From Diprion similis (Eukaryota; Arthropoda; Insecta; Hymenoptera; Diprionidae): a DNA stretch of 64,000 nt. Below, piece after piece: positions 36,301 through 51,300 of the stretch. The translations under genes were made by a program, and so were the position numbers. How positions within the stretch are numbered: the first letter of the stretch is position 1; each line of letters starts with the position of its first letter. The stretch lies in NCBI RefSeq assembly GCF_021155765.1, contig NC_060115.1, positions 7,234,493 through 7,298,492 of the forward strand, read 5' to 3'. The notes under the pieces are model-generated. The model was given only the letters and a program-made list of their open reading frames with translations, was not told where the DNA came from and did not search any database.

Positions 36301-39300
36301 AAAATTCGACAAAACTCACTACGGAGATGGTGGTGATCTGAAGGTTTTAGAACGTGCTAAGCAAGATTTAGAAGAACAGTTAAAGGGTAAAAATTCGTTC
36401 CTATTTGACAATTCTTAGAACTGAAAGCCTGATGCAATTAGGTTTATTTTTTTTTTTTTTTTATCAATCGACAAACAGATTCGATGGCTAAACAGCACGA
36501 AGCTATGTCTAGAGCCTTGAAACTAGCTGAAAGAAATGAGGAACTTGAAAAGGAGCTCAGAGACATTGATCATATTGCACTAGCTGTAGAGGCAGATTGT
36601 AACAGTGCTGTGCAAGAGAATAACAGGAGAGTATGCAGATTACAGGTGAGATATAGCCGTACAATTTATGACTGTAAATTCGGACATAAAGTTGGCTATA
36701 TTGATTTATTCTGCAGGAAAAAATTGAAGACCTTATGACACAGGTTCATGTGCTTGAAAGTGAGTTAACCGTTGAGCGTAGAGAAGCGCAAGAATTAAGA
36801 GCAGATTTAGAGGGCTGCAAAATAGAAAAACGGAACATCCAACGTGTGTTGGAGTCTACTTTAGATGAAAAAAAACAGATGACCGATAGGATAAATCAGT
36901 TGACAGTAATCGGTAAATATTCGAGAATTTAATTATTCGGTATAAAGGGATTATGATCAATAACGAATTTCACATGTAAATCAAATGACTAGCAAATTTC
37001 GGTGATCTGTCTTGGTGGATGATTAGATGAGATAACAAATTGAAATTTAGATGAATTCATGAATGTAGTTTGTACAACTATTTGCCACGTCTTGTGAGAG
37101 CAATGAAAGAAATTTAATACGTTTTTGTACATTGAAAGCACATATTAATATTACAGAAAAAGATTTACATGACACGATAGAGCGTCTTACCAAAAGTTGC
37201 GCAAGCCAAAGACAAGAAATTACTAATTTGGAATCTTCTAACAACATTTTAAAAGATCAGATGTACTCATATGTTGGTGGTGGTGGTGGTGGGGATGATA
37301 GGGAAAAGAATAAAGAAAAGGGGGAAAAGAATGATAAAAATAAAGGAAAGAAAGTACTAAAGAAAAGAACGGGTAACTTTGCGAATTACGAATAAATTGC
37401 TAAATATTTGACCAAACCGCACAGTATCTCGTATCTTAAAATCCTAAATAGTATTTTATTTCTGTAGCAGCCAAAACTAGATCTACGTCACCTACGGTGA
37501 CCACACAAAATCTGAATGGTCACAAAGAGGACGAAGTTACTAAGGATGTTGTACATCCTGTATCAAATGGGATGCAAGCTTTTGGAAATCAGAAAGTAGA
37601 AAGCGAGAAGGACTCTGTGATCAATTCCGTAAGTGTTTTTTTATTCACTGAAAAACCAACGTATAAAGCGTAAAGAACATATTTATCTAGCAATTTTCTA
37701 TCACATTTTCATGAAAAATGAAAATATATTTCAATTTTGCAGTTGAAGAAAACGATAGAACGACTGGAAACTGAAAGGGACTATTATCGAAATGAATACA
37801 ATAAATTCAGACAAGAGTTTAACTCTGTATCAAATGGTGATAATGTAAGAAAGTTTTTTCCATAATTTGGTGCGATAATTTATCAAATTGTTTTACTATG
37901 TCTATCGTATTGATATAAAGAAAGGAAGAATCCAAAAATCGAATGTCACACTGATCAAAATCAAAAAATACTTTTACGTACATGTATCTAATTAAGCACA
38001 GAGTAAATTAGTACGTACCAATTCCCAGCCTTCTGAAATAATTCTCCTTTCACAAACTTACATTTGATATGATGGAAGTGGTTGTTAATCTTCAAGTTTA
38101 CGATTTACACGATAGGCTGACTTGTGGACTCAGTCTCGCGAACTAAGGCGTCAGCTAAACGAGAAAGAACAAGCTCTGGCCGAACTTCAGCGAGAAAAGA
38201 AAGCCGTAGATCGCGAGAAGTTCAACTTGGAAGCGAGGTTACAGGCCTCAAAAACCCAACAACGGAGGCCGTGCGTTCCTTGCAGTCCCTACAGTCCTTG
38301 TAGGCCAACTGGCTCTTGTAATTGTTCAACAGCATCTCCTCCCTCTCGTGGTGATGCCAGTTCAACTAAGGTCCTTTTCCATTTATTCTCCCTTTTCTTT
38401 CTTTTTTTTTTTACTTTATAACGAACTTCGGTTAATCAACTTTGAAATGATTGTTTCAGGCCATGGTAGAGCGTCTAGAACGTGAAAGAGATACAGCAAG
38501 AGCGGACGTTGACCGATTGGTGGAAGAACGTGATGCTTTGCGCGAACGACTTAAGGTAAAACTTAAAAGCTAGATTACTAATAATTATTTCTGATGTTCC
38601 TTGTTGGTTTACAGAGTTTATAAAAAATTTTACCACACTTACCTGGCATCACAGATTTTCCTAGGACGTACATTTTTCATAACATTTCAATTTATTCCCC
38701 AGTTGACGTGGGATAAAAAGTAGAAAGTAATGCATGCTCCGTTAGTAAGAATTGTGGGAATGCAATGTTATTCGTGAATGGGTGTTTGAATATCATTCGA
38801 ATAGATAGCAGTAGACGCTCATACAACTGAGCAGCGTCGGTTGAGGGAAAGTCTATCTGAAGCAGAGACAAGACTGAAGCAATTGGAAACTGAAAGACAG
38901 GATCTAATGCTTTCTCAAGGCACTCGACGTGCTACTATAAACGGCTTGGAGGATCAGTTAGAAGATTTAAAACAAGAATTAAGGAGGACTAAAGAAGAAC
39001 TGACAACTCAACGTACCCAGTACTTCCAGCTCAGGTATTCTTTGATGATAATAATAATAATAATAATAGCAATGGAATGGATGGATTTAAAATTATTTTT
39101 ACTGTTGCCCTTATTTTCGTAGAGCATTGCAGGAGCAAACTGATCAGGCTCTAGGCGATGTTCAAGGGCAACTGGGTCAATCAGAAACAGAGTTGAGCAG
39201 AATGATAGATCATAAAAGAAATGTAGAACAGCAGCAAATGCAACTCGATAATCAGGTCAAGGAGTTGAAACAGGAGTGCAACATGTTGCGTTCGAACTTG

Positions 39301-42300
39301 GCACAATTGGATCAAGAAAAAGATCAATTATTGGTAATTACCTTTATATTTATAGACGAGATCTTGACGTCTTAAGGCTTTGACTTATGAAAATTGTTGT
39401 TGGTGTGATTTTTTAATTTTTTATCTTATAATTTGAAGATGAATCTGGATGAAAAAACAGAGAGGATAGCTGCACTGGAGCGTGAAGTCAGGTTCAAAGA
39501 ACAACAGAGCAATGGACTGGAGCAACAGGTCTCAGATTTTCAGCATAAATATCAGTGAGTAAATTCAGTCTTTATTTACAGAAAAAAATGTAGAAATAAA
39601 TTTTAAGGGATACGATATCTATGCGAAAAAAAATTATTTAACAGCATATTTGAAGCTTATAACTACGTATTTACAAAGTTAAAAATGCTCGTTAGTTACC
39701 AAATAAATAAGAGTCCTTATTCAATCACGTTGACGTGAAATAACGTGGTTATTTAGTGACATTACTTCACTCAACAATTCTAACAACATAGAGGGTATTA
39801 TTGAACTTTTTTCCTGATTTTTTTAAAAGAGAAACAGCATTGATTGATTTTGGCTCTAATATAACAATATCTCTGGCCATTTCGATATACTTCTATTTCT
39901 GGTTAACTAGATTGTCGCTTATTAGGCTACTTAGCAATGCCTATTATCACAATTCGGTTTAACCATATTAAAGCTGTGTGGCTAACATATGTGTAAAAAT
40001 TAATTATCCATTAAAAGTTTCACTATCTTTTGTAGACTAGCTTAATTCTAGAAGTCATTAGCGCATAGTATCGTTTCAAAAGTCGATTGATTTGATTTGT
40101 TTATTGAGAAATCTTGCCAGACTGACTGCTGGTGGCTGACAACCACCCGGTGAAATTAAACTATTACTCTCTACTTCCGAAACTTCTACGCTGTCTGTAA
40201 CACGCTTATATCCAGGCCTGCATTCACATCTCGCTCTGGGTCTCTCTTCACCTTCCGCTGTCTGCCATAAATCGACTTTGGCTGCTCGTTGAGCAACTAG
40301 CCATTCACCCTCAGCGCAAGGTCCTCTGGTGTACAATTTGTAACAAGTTTTATTAATCACAGCCATGCCAGGTGTGTTTCTGCAATTTTCTTCCACATCC
40401 TCCGAACATCTACCAGACTCTTTGAGGGCGTTTGTACATCCACAAACACCGTTGTAACTGATTCCGTCTAGAGAGGGTCGCACGTTGTAATCGTATAAAA
40501 CTATTTGACCGTTGGGACATGGTCCCTTGGAACCAATTTTGTAACAGGTTTTTTCCTGTGGGAAATAAAGTCTCCCTCTTTTGCATGGCACAGGGATACA
40601 AGTTGTTTCGTTCAATAACATTTCACCGTTATTGCACGGTCCTCTTGTGTGAATTCTATAACACAAACCATTCTCGTAGAGAACATGACCCGGTTTGCAG
40701 ACGCATTTAGCTCGAATTTCCTCTGGATGATCCTGTTGATCCGTTGTCGTTACGATAAAGTGATGACCCATTGAACACGGTCCTATTCCACCTTGAAGTG
40801 ACACGTTAACAAGTTATGGTAATTTCCATAAATGTAGAAACTTGAATTTACGAATTTGTGTAGAATATTCTTTGGTGCTTTGTTCGATTACCTAATTGAT
40901 AACACATATTTGACTCTTCGTGATAGTGCGGAAGCCCGTTATGGCAGCCGCACAGCCCTCCTGGCAGAAATAATTCCCCAATTTCTGTACACGGACCTTT
41001 CGTGTAGTGCTCGTGACAACCTCCGCCTTCACCGGGCCAATGATACCTCCCCAATTCGCCTTCGGAGGTGCACGAACATTCCGGTAAATTATCTTTTCCC
41101 ATGACGAGAAGCTCTCCTCTTGGACACGGACCTCGACTCAACTTTGGATAACATTTACCATCTCTTGGCCAATATGCCTCGCTTTGTTCGGGACAGGATT
41201 CTAGCTCTTGGCACACACCCCATCTCGGCTTTGAACTTGTGAAAATGATTAGATAATCAAGCATCAGGATCATCATCTTATTCTAAAGCAACTGAGCAGT
41301 ATATTAATCAAGTACTCTGAATTAGTCTGTTATTATTTATTTCAGTACCTTGATCTACCGCTAATGTCTGGAACAGGTGAAAAATATTGACCCGCTGGGC
41401 AGGGTCCCCTTGTGAATATCGAATGACAAAGCGTATCTCGAGGAGATTGCGCTGTACCTGGAGGGCATCTACATTCCGCAACCGTACCTCCTCCTTCAGC
41501 TGCTGGGCTCAGTTCCATTGTTTGTGGACAAGGTGCCCCGATCTGTTATAAATGCGGGCATTTTAATAAATTCTCAAAAATTAGTTCAAGGTCTTGATCA
41601 TGTTCTTGAAAGCAATATATTCAAATTTAGCCTTAGGCTTGTTATTATCTATTCTACGCACCTGAAATATTTTGTAACATTTTCCATCCGCTGGCCAGTA
41701 AAGCAGCTGCCATCCACGAGGCTGAGCAGCGCAAGGATTGTTGGAAGGGTTTGCCCATGGTGGTGGCACTATCGCTGCTCCTCCTCCAACAATCAGAGTC
41801 AGCCACAGTAGTTTTACCAGTAGGTTCCGCATAATGCTGAAATTTAAACAAGTTTATTTAAGATCATTCAAGTTACATCGATGCATACGCTTGAAAATGT
41901 TGAAAATTTTTAAGTCTGGTAGCGTTTTTCATTATTACTGCAGATTCTATTCAACTGCATCACTCAATTTTGGTAAATAGTTTAGTCAGTAATTTCTGAG
42001 AGGTCTTATCAGTTGCGTAAAAAATTGAGAATTCGCGGTTTTCTCGTTTGTTGCAACGCCTTTTAGTTATCTGATTGCGAGCGCGGCACGGTTAAACAGG
42101 TTTTCGTAAAACATGATCAAATACATTGATCACCCTCGATAGAAATTTTTAGTTAACAACAATTAGTATTAATTTTTATCCGACTAAGGCGCTGATTATT
42201 CCACTCACGATTATATCTGACCATTCGCTGATCATCCTCGATTCATTTCAACTTTCTTTTCACCCCTTTTTGAAATTTATTTTTCACTTTTCCTCGCAGC

Positions 42301-45300
42301 TTCTTTTCTTTTTGCGTAGAGTCAAGTTTTTTTTAAATCTTTTTGAATTTTCTTCTATTCGGAATAAACGGGATCCTTCATCGGCGAGACGCGGAGACGT
42401 TTTGAACATGGTTGTCACGCCGACGATTCAAGACTCTTGATTTCATTTTACTCGCGTACCTACTTCCACACATCGTGTATGAGGTACAAGTGATGCACGC
42501 GATTTGGCTTCGCGTATAGCAAACTGGACGTGGAATTGGACGTTCGTATGATACTAACAACAGTATTTTACAGGTGTGTGTGTGTGTGTGTGTGTGTCCG
42601 GTTTATATACATATACGGATACGGAAAAGTACTCGAAGTTTGAATAAAATGACCGGATACTTTCACTGTTTCTCCATGGCAAGGGCATTGCGAAGAATAC
42701 CACGTGGCTCTGAATTACGACGAGCGAATACCAACGATTTTCTGATCACATTTTTACCTCTTCTTATTCGTCTACTATTTCTTTACAATCCTGATTTAGT
42801 TTTCATTGGATCTCGATTCTTTGTCTGAAAATTTTTTGAAGCAAGAAATAGATTTTTTTTTTCTGTGTTAATTTCGTTCGCGAACGCTTCTTTGATGTTG
42901 CTGTGCAAATATTCGTCTGTCTAGTCGTTCCTCGTGTATACGATAATAAGTCCGAGTTACGAGTTAAGTCTGCTTTCTAGTGGCTTGAACTGCTTGAACT
43001 CTGATAGTCAGATCCGCGATTCTGTCCGTTTGTTTAATCGTGCGCAAAGAACGGAGACGCAACTTGCCTCGCGACTGTTATTTGTATGTCCACCCCCTTT
43101 CATTTTTCATCTCTGTTATCAGGCTTTGAATTGACTATCGAATATAAACGTAAAATTGTTGCGAAAATTTGAATATTAAGTAATAAGCTGTTTTAATTCC
43201 TACGTAGAATTCTTTGGGCTATCTTATAACGATACGAATTTTCAAACTATAATAACCACTTTAGAAACATGCGGGATATCTAACAAGAAACAAAAAGCAA
43301 AATCCATTTACCAAAAATCACAAAATACAGGCATAAATCTAATAACGAAGCAAACGTCGACGCTGTTTATCCGGATTTAATTAACCACGTCGAAATCTGT
43401 ATATTGGCACAGAGGAATTTCGCACTTGAGGCCTTGCCGCGAACCACGAAGGTCGCGAGGATCACGGCCGTGGTAAAGGCTATCTACATACGTACACACC
43501 TATAGTTAAGAGACCGAAATAACCGCGAAACGAAAAACATACCCATCAAGCCCCAAACTGGGTATTGGTGCGTACATGTGCTCGTGGTTTTAAGGGTTCA
43601 TGATTCTCGACGTGCAATAAATCTCCCATCAGATACGATCTCATAGCAATTAGCTATATATAATTATTCGGCGCTTTGATGGATCGAGAAGGAAGTTCGA
43701 ATCGTCGCCCGGTATTATCATTATCATTATTATTATTCATATTCGCATATTGACCGATACCTTTCAAAATTGTACCTTCACTTTCAAACGCAGTGCAGCA
43801 CAATGTTAAACGATGCGCCCGAATTTAGCAATCCGCATTTTACTCTTGCACTCGTCCACGGCCATGACCACCAGCGTGTATGGTGAAATTGTTACGTAAT
43901 TACCGAAACTTGCTTCGTGTATTTCATGCGGCTAGCCTCTGTTGCGGTACGCGTTGAATTCCCGGATTCCAGGGGTTTTCCCACATCCAAAGAGTCCCTC
44001 ATCCTTGCTCAAATTTTGTTTAAGCAGCTATTTGCGAAGGTCGGATTTTAAAAATCGCCCGCTATTTATTGCCCGAATCCTGTTTGCTTGTGGAAAGTTT
44101 TTTTTTTTGTTTTTTTTTTCAATTTATTTCCCATAAATTGTGTACGTGTGCAATTCTTGTTGCTAGCGGATATATCACCAGTTGAAGATAAGAAAGTAAT
44201 ACATTAACACATTTATGAGCTGGCCACAGTATCTTTATCTGGACGTAGGTATCTAATGCAGAATTCAGACCCATGTTTAATACACATAGAAACGCGTTAC
44301 AGGTTTATTTTTCGTATTTATAATAAATTTATACGTACATACATACATGCATACCTGGTAATAGCTATAACCAGTTTTAGAAATTAATGATTTAAATTAT
44401 ACACGTGTATTATAGGTATATACGTTTATTAATTACAAATCGTTATGAGTCAATGTGCTCGAGCGAATGACTGTAGAAGGTATATAATTCGCACTTGCGA
44501 GTTGATAACGAGTGTGAGAAAACACTTGGAATGAAATGAAACTAACGCGTGCGAGGAATCGTCATAAAGTTACGAAACAATGGGGAAAAGTAGTGAAGAT
44601 AAAAATAATAGTCAACGAATAATTGTTAAATAACCAACCACATAGGTATTATTTCGCCTGCGAGTATAGTTTTCATAGTTCTCAAGTTCACGTAACGCGT
44701 CACGCCATCACGCAAGATATGATCTTTGCCTCAAATCACGCACGGTGTGTGAAACAAGTATGCAGGCATATGGTGCATGACGCGATTATGGTGGGGGGTG
44801 TAGAAAAAGTGAGAGTACAAGTTACTTATTGTTAGTAAAGTTGTCATAATTTTGCGAGTAAATATTACGTTACATATATATATATATATACACACATACA
44901 CATCTAATGTTTTAACAGTAATTGCAAATACCTAATTCTTTGCCTATAGTTATAGTTTGAATTTCATATACATAATTATATCGAATTCGCTGCATAATTG
45001 CAGCGTGGAGTTTCAAGTTGCTTTCACATTTTAGCAAGCTCTCCTTCTCATTCTCACCTACGTATCCAGTGTATCAATATATATATATATATGCATTAAA
45101 AAAAAAAAAATTGTTTTCTCCTGCCTAAAATCTTCACGTCGTTCGGGATGCGGACGATAAAAAATTCGGTGGGAAATTAGGGTATTTTATGTTGAATTCT
45201 TGGTTCGTTTTTGAGACCTTTGAGATTTCTGGCTTATTCATCGTGCGTCTTTTGTGTACACGAATGCAGCTTTCGAAACAAGGAGATTTCCTCGAGTTGC

Positions 45301-48300
45301 ATACAAAACAGTTCACTTCAAACGGTCACGGTTAAAACGTTCGGTGAAAAACGTCGCTTTGAATTCTAACGAGATCAAGTTCACGGTTACCGGATATATC
45401 ACACACTGCCTTATATATATGTATATATATAACACACTTTGTGATTTGTTCGTACCTACAGTTGTCGATTTTGTTGATGGGAAAATTAATCTGAAAGCTG
45501 AGACGCGTGGCGTGTTCTTCGTCGATTAGTTACGGAAGATTAGATTCTCTTATATATATTTATTAGTTACTACTATTAGTATAATATGTAATAAACAAGG
45601 ATTTGACGGGGAAAATTACTCTGTGATTAACTGTAAGAGAGAACGCGAAACTAAACGTATTTTAATGGAAAATTTCGTTACAGTTACAGTATAAATATAT
45701 ACCTGTATACACAAATCAAACGTTTCTCGTCCAAGATTTCTATACACGAGTGCTCGTTTCGTGACTTTTCTAGATCGAGTACGTACGTAGCTATTTCACG
45801 CCAATTTTTACGTTTTAAGATTCTTTTTTAACATCCGTGTGGCAGCGAGATTTGGGAGGGAATCGCGAAATAAAAATAAACGAAATAAATTAATAAAACA
45901 ACTGTTGCCACTGACAGTTGACGGTCGATTTTTAGTTTTTCGCCGCGATAACGTCTCGTTGGCTACAATAAATGCGTTGCAGGTTTGATCGGCAGTTGAT
46001 TAAAAATTGTTGGTACAAACGGATGATACGCAATGTATTGTCAAGTATTCGGTTTGTAATTAGAAAGTAACAAGAAAGAAAAAGAAAAAGAAAAAAAAAA
46101 CAAACGAACAGAAAGAAAAAAATTTTACCATTTATCCGTCAATTTCTGAAATCCAGATGCTTAAATTCTTCCATAAATGATCTGTCGTAACGATTTGCTG
46201 CCAACATCATGGAGACCTGTTACCCCATGTGTCCCTATTGCTGCCTGCCATGCGGAGATGACATGCGGCTTAGGTACGGGATGTTGAAAAACGATTTTCA
46301 ATCATTCTTTTTACTTTTGATTTTTATTTCTTGTATTTCTTGTATTTCCAAATAATTTACGCAATGCTTGTGCATACATAATATTTGGGCTTTAATTAAC
46401 GTTCGCTTTGTCATGCCAGTCAAATTCATGAATTATTGATAAATTTTTAATCGCTTTGGACAGACTGCGAACACTCGATTCCAACTTTTATTTTACATGG
46501 TGATGCAGAACGTGGAATGAGTTGAAAAAATTAAGCAAAAATGTAAACGCACTGTCACAAGGTGATTGATTGAGCCTCATTTTTATACTCCGATGTTATG
46601 AGAATGAAGTTAGTAACGTTATTGTGGCAATTCGTGTTTAGGTAAAATCCTTACTTCGCACCTTTGGGAATCAAGTGTGAAATTTAGTAAATCTTATTTT
46701 GCAAAGCCAACTGCTTGAAAGTCATTCGAAAGTTACGCGATAATGATTTTTTCACTGATATTTCATTGTGTTAACGTTACTAACTTCACAGCCTTGGGAT
46801 TATTGATACCTGCAGTGACAAAGAAAGCTTTGTGTTTCTAGACGTATCGTTCCAGCATATATATATAATAATAATTCTGTATTTTATAAACAGATTTATA
46901 CTATTCTTAGAATGTACTCATATCTTCAATTATCGTTACAGAATGTTCACACAGCGTGTGTAACGTTTAAATTAATCATCGGCAATCGTGTTATAAATTG
47001 ACTTGAGATACGGCCAACTTCACGTCAGATTATGAACCGCGGCTGGCAAAAAAAAAAAACTATTGAAATTGATTACCCTCTTGCGTGGATTGATCGTTAA
47101 TTCGTAATATCGGAGTCGTCTCTGAACATTTCTATCTATACCGTGAAACGTGAAATTTCTCGTGGTTCGACGATCTGCGGAGAACGCGAAATTACACGGA
47201 CAGTTAATTTATTATATCCTACTACCGCTTCTACTCGAATAGATCGAGCGATTATCCTTACCGAAGAAATTGCACATCTTTAACGTTGAATCTTTCTTCC
47301 TACGCTGCGTTGAGTCGTTCTTTCGTCAATATTGTTTTACGGAATATTTATTTCAACTTACATATCAATCATATCAATTTCTCGATTGCAATTGCTCGGG
47401 TGGCGTATACGCAATCACGCGAAGATTAAATTCTTCCGAAGTAAGTTGATTCGAACTTTGACTTGTCGCATTAAATTTAGAACACTTTGAGTTGGCTTTG
47501 TTTAACCGCGGTTCGTACGTCTTTATCGCTGTTTACCCGTTGCAACAAAAGAAATAAAAATAAACGGCCGTTTGTTACTTGCTTGCAAAATTTCTGATAT
47601 CTTATATAAGCTTTATAAACCGTTGCTACAGCTTGAACGAAAATTTATTTAAAGAAAGTTCAATGATATTTAAGTGACCCGCTTCTTGATATACTCGAGT
47701 GTTGCAACTAAGTTGGAAGAAAAAATTTGTTGTATTATATGTCTTAAATAATAAACCCGTATACACGTGATATTTGATGAAATAGAGATTCAAAATATTC
47801 TCAAACCTGAATAAACGCGTTTAAAAACAGTTGCCGTAAAAACGAAAGTGAAACCGAATTAACGACATCGCGAAGCAATTCTCGAATCTCAAATCTCTCG
47901 ATATGTATATCTATAAACGTAAACGTTTCTCAGTTCTCGTTCAAAATCTCGATTAGTCGATTTTACCGAGTAATTCGCGTATACATAATTACATACAATA
48001 ACGTGCAATAAAAGTGCGCATCGTGCAGATTCTATAACTCATTATTATTCTTATTATTTCCATATGAATTTGCATTATTAATATTTTTTCCTTTTCGTCT
48101 TCTTTCGACGTTTCATGACACTCTCCAAAGATTTATGAACTTTTCTATTAAAGCTGAGGATTTAAGAGACAAAAAAAAAAAATAAGAAAAAAACAAAAAC
48201 GAGAAGCTGCATCGTTTCATACGTAAACGTGTTTAATGATTATCATTGTAGACACTAAAAGGCTATAACATGCCTCGAACCACGTTGAAATATTGTACAC

Positions 48301-51300
48301 GATAAATTCTGGCTATAGATCGTTAATTTCTCACCTATCCGTTGTTGATTCCGGTATAATACGCGTATCGTATATATTCCAAATTTTTACCACACCGATC
48401 ACTCTGTTTAAATCACATTACAAGGTTCAATTTTCCCGTTTATACTACAATAATTTGTGCTCACATCTATAATAAGTTCACTGCAGCTATTAAAAATTTC
48501 GTATTTCATGTAACACGTATATATTATATTATATTGTATACACTGTATGGGTTAAGGTTTATAGTTATATAGTAGCGCTATCGTTGAGTGTGAAATATTT
48601 GGTAATTAATTTTACACGAAAACGTCGTCCTGCAGAGTGGCTTTTATCGTAATACCTAGACGCACGTGTCTCATCGACGAGTCGCCGGTTGACGGCAGGA
48701 GTTTAGCTCAAAGACTGACTTCGGATCTGACTTCGTTCTATGGCTGTTCCATAGAGCTTGTTGCACGACGCTGTATTCCTCACCGTGTAGTATAAGGCTG
48801 TTACCTAACTCCGCGAGAACGAAGCTCCGAAACTGAATCGCGATGGGGGTAAACCGTCACGCGTCCTCGTATATAGAAACTTCACTTTCGTTCGCGGACG
48901 CGACGGTTTTTAGGTTCAGCATTATGTTATCCGATGATTCGATCACTTTTTCGTGTAACTTTGCTCTACAGTTGAGGAAAGTTGGAATTGTCAGATTTTC
49001 AAAATTTCCCAACTTAAGTTTTTTCAACGAAACTGAATATGGTAGAAATGGGCACAAGTGTCATACGGTTCAGACTTTGTCTTTTGTTAATTTGGATTAA
49101 AAATTTTTCGAGGTTTCATTTGATCGATGGAAATCTGTCGTGCTGGATGGAAAAATTGAATAGTTGATTGACCAAGTGAATATATAAGCTTGATATGTCC
49201 TAGTTTTTCATTTACAAATGAAATTGAATTTGTATCAGGTTCTATTACTGTATTCTGTATATCACAGATTTTCATTCAAACCGAGAAAGCCGGATATACC
49301 GGATTCAATATAACGTAATAAAAGACATTCAATATTCATGTTTCCATCGGAAGTTTGATGGTCGTCGAGGCCTTGTTCAATTGCGTAATTTCATTAGTGC
49401 CCCTGAGGGTGTTTGATCCCGTAACGGGACCGATGAATAGTTAATCTCAGTCACAGAGAGCAAACTTAACCAGTACTTGCCAGCTCATGTATTCATTCAC
49501 TTGGTGATGCGAAGGTGCGGACTGGGGTTTACCTTTATGGTTGTCTCGCAATGACGCAACTTCTTGCACCACGTACAGTAGAGGTCTAATATAATTTATG
49601 ATTTGCACCTCAACGAGTTCACGTTTCAGGGATTTCCCTACGTCCGGGTCCGGGTTTGCAGTATATATGGATATTATTAGAGATCCTTTCAAGTTTAGGT
49701 CAGACAAAGTTCACCAGGAACCGTATAAGTTCGGTTTTTTGTTTAATTTCAATGTTGGATGATCGTAGATCGGCTTGAAATATATATAAAAGAAAAAAAA
49801 AAGTCTATAATTGTTTTCAGATTTTTATTTCGAGCCTTGAGTTTCCCTGCTGACCTTTTTTTTTTGTACTGAATTCTTGAGCAGTAGAATGGAATTCCCT
49901 TCGCATCTTCTTTTTGTACAATCGAAAATAACGACGGTCAAGAAAAAGTATAAAATACGACGTTATGCAGCTTGAAAAATGATTGAAAAATAATATGAGA
50001 AATTAAAACATACAGGATTCGTGTGTCATGTACGATCTAGCTTAGAGAGCAATTTTTTCCACATTTCGAGCCAACATGATCTTCCATTTACCGAACACCT
50101 TAGTGTACGTAGGTATACCTAAACGCTTATAGACGTTCATTGTCGAGTGCATCGCCTCTGCGCCGTATGGCTGCAGTGCCAGCAAGATGATGCGAGAGAT
50201 GCTGTAGAGAGAAGATCTTGCATTTTCTCTATCCCGTAGCAACGGCAGCTCTATCCTCACGGCGGTGATATTGCATCATGAATTCTGACTACACTCGCGT
50301 GTTTCCATATCTATATACTCACGTATGTACCACGCTTCAGAGACATACACCTTCGGAGACTAGGAAACCGCTTTTCTACTCGACGGTTCGGAAGGTTCAT
50401 CTCGCTATCTCGGCTCGATCGTTGATCCTACGTTCCTGAAGTACGGTGAAAACTTTTATCCGACTAGATGGAATTACACTGTACATCCACGTTGTTGGGA
50501 TCATATCTATGCTGCAAAACCGGTGGTTATTTATTATACACGGGTGTACGATTTCGAGAAACAAGATTCCGTTGCTGAAACCGGAAATCAGTATCAGCTG
50601 GGTGTAGAAGAAGTCGTGCAATCTGTCTTTGCATTTTTTTTACTTACATTTAGCTTTATTTATTCAATGTGTTAGTCGATCAATCGGAGGATTATCCGCG
50701 GAATTTTATACGTGACTTGGAGATATTCTTCTTGGTAAACAACCCTGACGTATTTCGGGTGGTGGAAAAAATGCATGGAATTTCACTTAATCATGCTCGT
50801 CGCGAACCTGTATTTCGTATTCTTCGAATGAGCTTAAGCGACGAATATGAAGAACAAACTTCTCGAAAACCCGTGTGGAATGCAGGGAGCATTTAGTGAC
50901 CCTGAATAACCCGCGACCATGAAAATAGTGTGTGTAAAATATGTGAAAAGGGGGAATACGTGATCTGCATTACAAATTTTTTTTTGTTTGAAAAAACCTC
51001 TGCGAGACTTTATTTCCTCTCGACTTGTACCGCGTCTATATTATTCATCTACTCTTCAATGGACGTGTCTGAACTTCTCGATCCATCCGATTCCCCTGAT
51101 TCTAATGCATTTCGCATTCAGAAAATTTGCTAAGCGCTTTTTTATACGTTTTTAGTATAACATGGATTGTTCACACCCGTAATAACTCTCCGTTATACAT
51201 AAACTCTCATTTTCGAAAGTACATTATATATCACGCACGGTGTTGCGGTCTTTTATCAAATCCACTTGCAGTATACTTATTCTAAGTCATTTCTCCGATA

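Noticed and set aside
38556-38834. Earlier start of Cep135 exon 12, including the codons for AHTTEQ
   Set aside because: The peptide looks plausible, but every AG upstream (near 38805-38815) is out of phase with exon 11. I kept 38835 as the phase-consistent choice and flag it as uncertain.
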